From NCBI GenBank assembly GCA_964291485.2, contig OZ220224.1, positions 186,001 through 250,000 of the forward strand: DNA of 64,000 bases. Direction: 5' to 3'. The position numbers were made by a program, and so were the translations under genes. The notes below the pieces were generated by a model that had not been told where the DNA came from, did no database searches, and worked only from the letters and a program-made list of their open reading frames with translations. Each line of letters starts with the position of its first letter. Positions within the stretch are counted from its first letter, which is position 1. This document shows positions 59,207-64,000 of the stretch, one piece after another. The stretch is from Kistimonas sp964291485 (GTDB taxonomy: Bacteria; Pseudomonadota; Gammaproteobacteria; Pseudomonadales; Endozoicomonadaceae).

Positions 59207-61390
59207 TTAAGATGTAGATCGAAATAAGTGAATACATTCCTCTGGTATTTCAATCTGTAATAGAAGAATAAATTCGGAAGGTTTCCTTCCCATCTCATGT
59301 ACGTGCTGTGCAAATGCCTCTACGACCTCTTTATCCCTACCATGTCTATAGAAATCTGGATGGACTGGATTATAGGAAAGCAGCTCTCTGCGTTCCTGAC
59401 AATCCATGAGATATTCGATACGAGTTATGAGTGAATCATTTAGTAACAATGAGTTTTCGCCTGACACCGGACAGTTCGGCACTCTCCACTCTGTTGTGCT
59501 TGTTGGCTTGATATTGATATCAATTGTATGCCGCGCCTCTTGAAGATGGTGAAGAGCGCAGGGGCTGTATTTTTGATTCATATTGAACGCCTCCAAAAAC
59601 TCTTTGAGTTTAAGAATGTTGTTAAAGTCCCCTAAACGCGGTAAACCATTCCCATTCACAAGATATCTATTAACACCAGAAACCATTGAGCAAAGTCGCT
59701 TATATTTCATCACATCTTTAACTGCATAAGGAAAGTGGTTGATGCTCGCTTCTCTACCAAATGCCCTTGGTTGCCAGGTTGCGCCTTCTATATCAATGAT
59801 AAATCTAAAAAGTAATTCAGCATTTCCATTGAAAGCGGGTATCAAGTCTATTTGTTTATGGCCAGAACATCCTTTAAAATCTGACTCTTTAGCTATAGGG
59901 TGAATAAACACATCCGACATCTTATAAAAATCCCATCTCACGGTTTCATTATTTATTTCCAGCGTGAATTTTTCATGCATTTTGTAGGGGGTTGTGATAA
60001 TTTCAATGACGTCATCATCACGAAATACTTTAAATTGCATTGATCCAATATTATAGTGAAGTTTTAATTTATCATAATCTATATCTGGCAGTTCAAATTT
60101 GACATTCATCTTTCCAAGAAGTCTTACAGTTTTGATTTTCCAACGTCTTAATCTCGATTTGGCATCATAATCACTTATCCCAGGGCCGGTTGAGGACAGT
60201 CTGTCGCTATCACAAATCCAGTATTCCAGCTCCTCACCAAATCTGACATCATCCTTATTAAATAGATCTTTTTTATCTAATGAAATTGGCTTTTCCTCAG
60301 ATTCTTTTGTTGATTGTTTTGAAGAATATGGAGTAAAAAGAATGTCACATATGGTAGAAGGAATAAAATAATCCAGTTCATAACGCTCCAGCATCTCTAT
60401 GGACAGTGTTTCATCATCTCCATCTATGTATTTACCTTTATTTTGACTCCAAAAAAAATTATTAAAAATGTTGAATACACTTTCTGGTCGTAATACGTCA
60501 TCAATAAACATAATATCAGGTATTACGATTTTTGCCTGCTCTAGAGAGATAAGCCATCGTTTTATTTGCTTAGGTTTGAGATAAAGAAACACGTAGGGAT
60601 TCTTAATTTCGGATATCGCTAGATTTGCATCCAAATATACCATTTGACTCAATTTCACATCAATATTATTAATCATGCAACAGCTCAACAATTTCACGAT
60701 GAACTGACAGAGTTCAAGACAGTACCCGAATGATGAGTCAGATAAAATTCGCATCCAGCGTGTATAACGCCAACAACCAAAATCAGTGATATCTTGATAT
60801 AATTTAACATAACGACTTCCTATAATTTTATGTACAATTTGGCTCAATCGAGTAACAAACAAAGAGCGACTCGTCGAATCATCGAATTCAAATGGATAAG
60901 ATGCAAATCTGTCAATATCACTGCAGTGGAGTATGAGGTTTTTGGTATTTTGCCCTTTGATTTTTCTGGTAACAACAAATAGCTCTAGAATAGCATTCAC
61001 CAAATCTAACATTTTGAGGCCGTCGGATGTAGTTCTTAAATTTTGTAATTGCGGGAAACCGTCTTCCATTTTGCATTCAACGTCTACAAATGTTGGAGCA
61101 ACCGGAACAGCGCCTGCCGTCTGATAAAATTTGGCAATAGTTTTTTTAGCCTGTTCTTGATAGTAGTCCGTTTGCTCATAATCAGTATCTGTAAGACTGA
61201 CTAACTTGGCCTCTCGCCTCGAAAGGGACAGCTCTGACAGCATTGAATCAGCTAGTTGTTGATCTCCTGCTTTTCCAGAATAAACCTGGGTTTCTCTGAA
61301 ACCAGATTGAAGCGATGGTTTATCGATCTGGTGTTTTTTGAAAACGGTTTTTTGATCAGCAATGCCTGTCGCGGCTGTGAGTTTATCCAT
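59207..61390 (-). CDS. Large orphan protein with amidoligase-like motifs
   Basis: A 727-residue soluble protein with no signal peptide, AT-rich relative to its neighbours. I do not recognise a family over its full length. In the second half three segments appear in the order seen in the amidoligase/glutamate-cysteine ligase superfamily: FGEELEYW near residue 383 (like GxExE), VIEIITTPYKMHE near 460 (like the E-x2-SPP strand) and CSGHKQIDL near 508 (like the GHxHxD motif). Those residues are known to hold ATP-metal in that superfamily; here the match is partial and not proven. It lies between two DUF1415 copies. A secreted host-directed effector is one possibility. Confidence 0.65.
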   Translation of the reverse strand: MDKLTAATGIADQKTVFKKHQIDKPSLQSGFRETQVYSGKAGDQQLADSMLSELSLSRREAKLVSLTDTDYEQTDYYQEQAKKTIAKFYQTAGAVPVAPTFVDVECKMEDGFPQLQNLRTTSDGLKMLDLVNAILELFVVTRKIKGQNTKNLILHCSDIDRFASYPFEFDDSTSRSLFVTRLSQIVHKIIGSRYVKLYQDITDFGCWRYTRWMRILSDSSFGYCLELCQFIVKLLSCCMINNIDVKLSQMVYLDANLAISEIKNPYVFLYLKPKQIKRWLISLEQAKIVIPDIMFIDDVLRPESVFNIFNNFFWSQNKGKYIDGDDETLSIEMLERYELDYFIPSTICDILFTPYSSKQSTKESEEKPISLDKKDLFNKDDVRFGEELEYWICDSDRLSSTGPGISDYDAKSRLRRWKIKTVRLLGKMNVKFELPDIDYDKLKLHYNIGSMQFKVFRDDDVIEIITTPYKMHEKFTLEINNETVRWDFYKMSDVFIHPIAKESDFKGCSGHKQIDLIPAFNGNAELLFRFIIDIEGATWQPRAFGREASINHFPYAVKDVMKYKRLCSMVSGVNRYLVNGNGLPRLGDFNNILKLKEFLEAFNMNQKYSPCALHHLQEARHTIDINIKPTSTTEWRVPNCPVSGENSLLLNDSLITRIEYLMDCQERRELLSYNPVHPDFYRHGRDKEVVEAFAQHVHEMGRKPSEFILLLQIEIPEECIHLFRSTS

Positions 61391-61643
61391 ATATGAAAGA
61401 GAATGGTTGAAATAATAAGGTTAGAGGTGCTCCGATGCATTAAAGTTCTCAATCTTCAAGATTAACTGGTTATTTTTGTTAACTATCACATAGCTCTCTT
61501 CAATAATTTATATCCAGAATTGCTGACAAGTTGGCAGTATGCTTTTTATGATTAGTCTCCAAAGTCATAGAACTAGCCAAGAGGATATCAGCGGATTTTC
61601 ATATTAATTGCATGTCTAGACTGGACGGCTATATAGCTACAAC

Positions 61644-62183
61644 TCACGAATATAAAAAATTGAACAACCGATACTTTTCCATACTACTTAATGACCTCAT
61701 TTTATTCATGTTATTGAGTGGAATCTGTTCTGGATCAGGGTACTTACTCAACACCTGCTCCAGTTGTTCTTCTCTAATAATATGCAACAACGGATACGGG
61801 GACCGGTTAGTTAAATTCTCAGCATCTTCCGGGTCACTACCGGCAAAACAGTAGTCAGGATGAAAACTGGCCAGCTGGTACTGTCCTTCCCAGCCATTTC
61901 GCTGAAGCTGGAAAGTGGCAAGATCCAGAAACAGGGTATAGTCCGTAAAATCGGACAGTATGTGCGGAACTACAAGTAGCGTCGTTTCAATTTCTTCAGC
62001 TGGTGCTTTATCAATCCGCAACAGCTCCTGCTGTAAGTCTTCCAGTAGCGTATCTTCGTTATCCGCTTCACTGACGGTTATGCGTATCCGCTTCTGGCGA
62101 CGGGGTTTTGCAGCAAAAGGACACAGATTCAGGCCAATCACCACATCATCCAGCCACTGCTGAACCGTTTCAACTTCCTTCAT
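61644..62183 (-). CDS. DUF1415 family protein
   Basis: A 179-residue soluble protein of unknown function with the DUF1415 signature VIGLNLCPFA near the N-terminus and FHPDYCFAG, NRSPYPLLHIIRE in the second half. I chose the ATG at 62183 because AGGAGG lies 8 bases upstream; the frame is open 25 codons further. It is divergent from the OmpA gene. A decayed second copy lies at 57342-59125. Confidence 0.88.
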   Translation of the reverse strand: MKEVETVQQWLDDVVIGLNLCPFAAKPRRQKRIRITVSEADNEDTLLEDLQQELLRIDKAPAEEIETTLLVVPHILSDFTDYTLFLDLATFQLQRNGWEGQYQLASFHPDYCFAGSDPEDAENLTNRSPYPLLHIIREEQLEQVLSKYPDPEQIPLNNMNKMRSLSSMEKYRLFNFLYS

Positions 62184-62419
62184 CCTGTTCTCCTCCTGCA
62201 GCATGAATACGCCTGAAAACAGTGAGGCTGGCAGCACATCAAGCCCAGCGCCCACCATGTCTGACCCGAGCTTACATTAAAATTCTACTGTCGTACGTAT
62301 AATTCTGTAGCAAAAAGCCTTCAGAACCTTTCGTTCATACCGTATCCTTTGCCGCGATTACGGACAGTTATACGACCCTGCCCGCAAGAACATCAAAAAG
62401 ACTGACCAAGGAGTACACC

Positions 62420-63451
62420 ATGACTGTGCGCACTTTCGCACGTTCCGTGATTGGCCTTGCCGTTGCGGCGGCAATCAGTGGTACAGCGGTCGCTGAAGGC
62501 GTTGTTGATAACGGCGTGACCTTTACCATTGGCGGCGCATATACCGATTTCGACAGCTACCGTGGCCTGGATAACAAATGGGCACCGGAACTGGGTATCG
62601 GCTACCGCTACAATGACCGTTTCAGCGTCGAAGGTATTTATTCCGAATTCAAGACTGACCAGAAAGGTGGCAACGATGCCCGTCTGAGAAATTACCGTCT
62701 TGATGCATTCTACGATCTTCAGCCTTTCTCTGGCGGTGTGACCCCTTACGTCGTTGCCGGTATCGGTGAACTGCACGAAAACCTGCAGCACGCCAGCGAC
62801 CGTGAAGACACCCGCATGAACATGGGTGTGGGTCTGCGCAAGGCGCTGACGCCGAACCTGTCTGTCCGTGGTGACCTGCGTGCTATCCGCAGCCTGGACT
62901 ACAACCAGACAGAAGGCATGATGAATGTCGCCCTGACCTGGACCTTTGGTGAGCCGGCGGCACAACCGGTTGAGGCCGTGGTTGAAGAAACCATCGTTGA
63001 AGAAACCGTTATCGCACCGCTGGACAGCGACAATGATGGCGTACTGGATGCCGACGACCTCTGCCCGGGTACTCCGGCAGGCGCCACCGTTGACGCCACC
63101 GGCTGTGTACCACAGGAAGAAATTGACCTGCTGGTTGAGTTCGATTTCGATTCCGACAACATCACTGATGGCGCCATGACCCGTATCGCTGAAATGGGTG
63201 AATTCCTGCAGCGTTATCCGGAAGTCGCCATCCGTGTTGAAGGCCACACTGACGACAGCGGCCCTGCAGTTTACAACAAGTCTCTGTCTCAGCGTCGTGC
63301 CGATGCCGTTCGTACCGTGCTGATTGAACAGTACGACATTGACGGAAGCCGCATTGAAGCTGTTGGTGTGGGTGAGGAAGATCCCATTGCGGATAACAGC
63401 ACTCTGGCTGGTCGTAAGCAGAACCGTCGCGTAGTCGCAGAAGTTCTCTAA
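62420..63451 (+). CDS. OmpA/OprF-family outer membrane protein
   Basis: A 343-residue protein. Signal peptide 1-25 (ending VA-EG), an eight-stranded barrel to about residue 180, a Glu/Val-rich linker, a calcium-binding TSP3-like segment (DSDNDGVLDADDLCPGT) with a cysteine pair (C216, C230 region), and a C-terminal OmpA domain (VEFDFDSDNIT, VEGHTDDSG, YNKSLSQRRADAV) that binds peptidoglycan. Codon use and strong ribosome site (AAGGAG) suggest high expression. A clear terminator follows. Confidence 0.95.
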   Translation: MTVRTFARSVIGLAVAAAISGTAVAEGVVDNGVTFTIGGAYTDFDSYRGLDNKWAPELGIGYRYNDRFSVEGIYSEFKTDQKGGNDARLRNYRLDAFYDLQPFSGGVTPYVVAGIGELHENLQHASDREDTRMNMGVGLRKALTPNLSVRGDLRAIRSLDYNQTEGMMNVALTWTFGEPAAQPVEAVVEETIVEETVIAPLDSDNDGVLDADDLCPGTPAGATVDATGCVPQEEIDLLVEFDFDSDNITDGAMTRIAEMGEFLQRYPEVAIRVEGHTDDSGPAVYNKSLSQRRADAVRTVLIEQYDIDGSRIEAVGVGEEDPIADNSTLAGRKQNRRVVAEVL

Positions 63452-63473
63452 ACGACATAGGCTGTTCATCACG

Positions 63474-63503
63474 AAAAGGCTGGTTAAACACCAGCCTTTT
63501 TTT
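63474..63503 (+). terminator. Rho-independent terminator of the OmpA gene
   Basis: AAAAGGCTGG (63474-63483) pairs with CCAGCCTTTT (63491-63500) with a 7-base loop and a T-run, 22 bases after the stop. Confidence 0.93.
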
Positions 63504-63615
63504 ATGGGTGCCAGTAATCCCACCAGCAACAAAACTGTTTAATATATTCAACAACCGCTATGCTCATGACGTCCCGACACTGAGCCCAATGATAATAACC
63601 ACAGGACGTTTCAGT

Positions 63616-63983
63616 ATGAGCACCTCGATCAGCGACATTGTTTTCTTTGATCACTCTACGGCTGAAAAAGAAACTATCAGGCATCCGAGGAAAAACGGAT
63701 AAACGGCAATCCACTACAAGCTGTCGTCAATCATTACTCGGATAGCAGTAACCAGTTTCACGTTGGTATCTGGGAATCAGAAACCGGTTGCTGGCATGTA
63801 CAGTATACCGAACACGAGTTTTGCCAGATTCTGGAAGGTGTCTCCATTGTTCGTGATAAAAACGGCAGCGAACGTACATTGAAAACAGGCGATAACTTTG
63901 TGATTCCCGCAGGCTTTGAAGGCGAATGGGAAGTGGTGGAACCCTGCAAGAAAATCTATGTTATTTTTGAGTCTTTCAGTTGA
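63616..63983 (+). pseudogene. Cupin-domain protein with a single-base frameshift
   Basis: The first frame reads MSTSISDIVFFDHSTAEKE and stops at a TAA after 28 codons. The next frame continues NGNPLQAVVNHY, VGIWESETGCWHVQYTEHEFC, ILEGVSIV and LKTGDNFVIPAGFEGEWEVVEP, a cupin of the DUF861/EutQ-like type, to the stop at 63981-63983. Adding one base near 63683 would give a 122-residue protein, so this is a recent frameshift or a sequencing error. AGGA precedes the ATG at 63616. Confidence 0.75.
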
Positions 63984-64000
63984 AAGGTCATGCAGGCTGA

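Noticed and set aside
1..64000. CRISPR array or cas genes.
   Set aside because: No regularly spaced direct repeats with unique spacers and no cas-like proteins were seen; the only short-unit array is the heptamer tract.

Overview
The window looks like the chromosome of a gammaproteobacterium of the Oceanospirillales/Pseudomonadales type. Core gene order matches what I know of Pseudomonas: asmA-mutY-yggX, hisB-hisH-hisA-hisF, and serB-fimX-(PilZ-like). Between these core blocks sit AT-richer genes with eukaryote-like features: an eight-finger C2H2 protein, a PPxY-motif protein, a protein-kinase-like gene and a large orphan protein. That mix is typical of host-associated marine bacteria such as Endozoicomonas. 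The genus is an inference; no rRNA is present.

Layout, left to right. 1-4759: a permease tail, an AraC regulator, and a divergent DUF1302-DUF1329 envelope pair. 5010-6036: a complete IS30-family element. 6189-8033: the multi-zinc-finger gene. 8312-9790: a DUF1254/DUF1214 protein. 9970-14227: an arsenic locus with two arms, arsR-acr3 (arsenite efflux) and arsR-GAPDH-arsJ (arsenate detoxified as 1-arseno-3-phosphoglycerate and exported). 14655-19832: a 5.2 kb block bounded by 39-base direct repeats, the right copy being the terminator of tandem tRNA-Phe genes. It carries a membrane/zinc-ribbon protein, a CoiA-like protein, a GIY-YIG protein and a NERD-helicase. 20169-26018: yggX, a PPxY protein, mutY, asmA and an FAD oxidoreductase. 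26205-34115: a Tsx-like channel, a large triple-SPOR protein, a PanZ-like GNAT and the his genes. 34227-37401: three tandem secreted proteins. 37541-47141: an SMP/YtjB-like protein, serB, a MoaF-like protein, LysE, a FimX homologue with a PilZ-like partner, and epmB. 47423-48434: a kinase-like gene split at a heptanucleotide repeat. 48877-57291: a lipoprotein, a MerR-methyltransferase fusion, oxidoreductases and a LysR-controlled cluster. 57342-62183: two copies of a DUF1415 gene, one decayed and interrupted by an IS3 element, flanking a 727-residue orphan protein. 62420 to the end: an OmpA-family porin and a frameshifted cupin.

The strongest unusual signals are these. (i) The kinase-like gene has five GAAAAAA units exactly where its frame breaks; loss of one unit gives a 334-residue ORF, so it is probably phase-variable and off here. 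(ii) The eight-finger C2H2 protein is very unlike the single-finger Ros/MucR proteins of bacteria. (iii) The repeat-bounded island beside tRNA-Phe has a defence-like gene set. (iv) The 727-residue protein has amidoligase-like motifs and lies between two DUF1415 copies. (v) A PPxY protein has been inserted between mutY and yggX. The eukaryote-like genes all lie at breaks in otherwise conserved core order, which suggests repeated acquisition of host-directed cargo.
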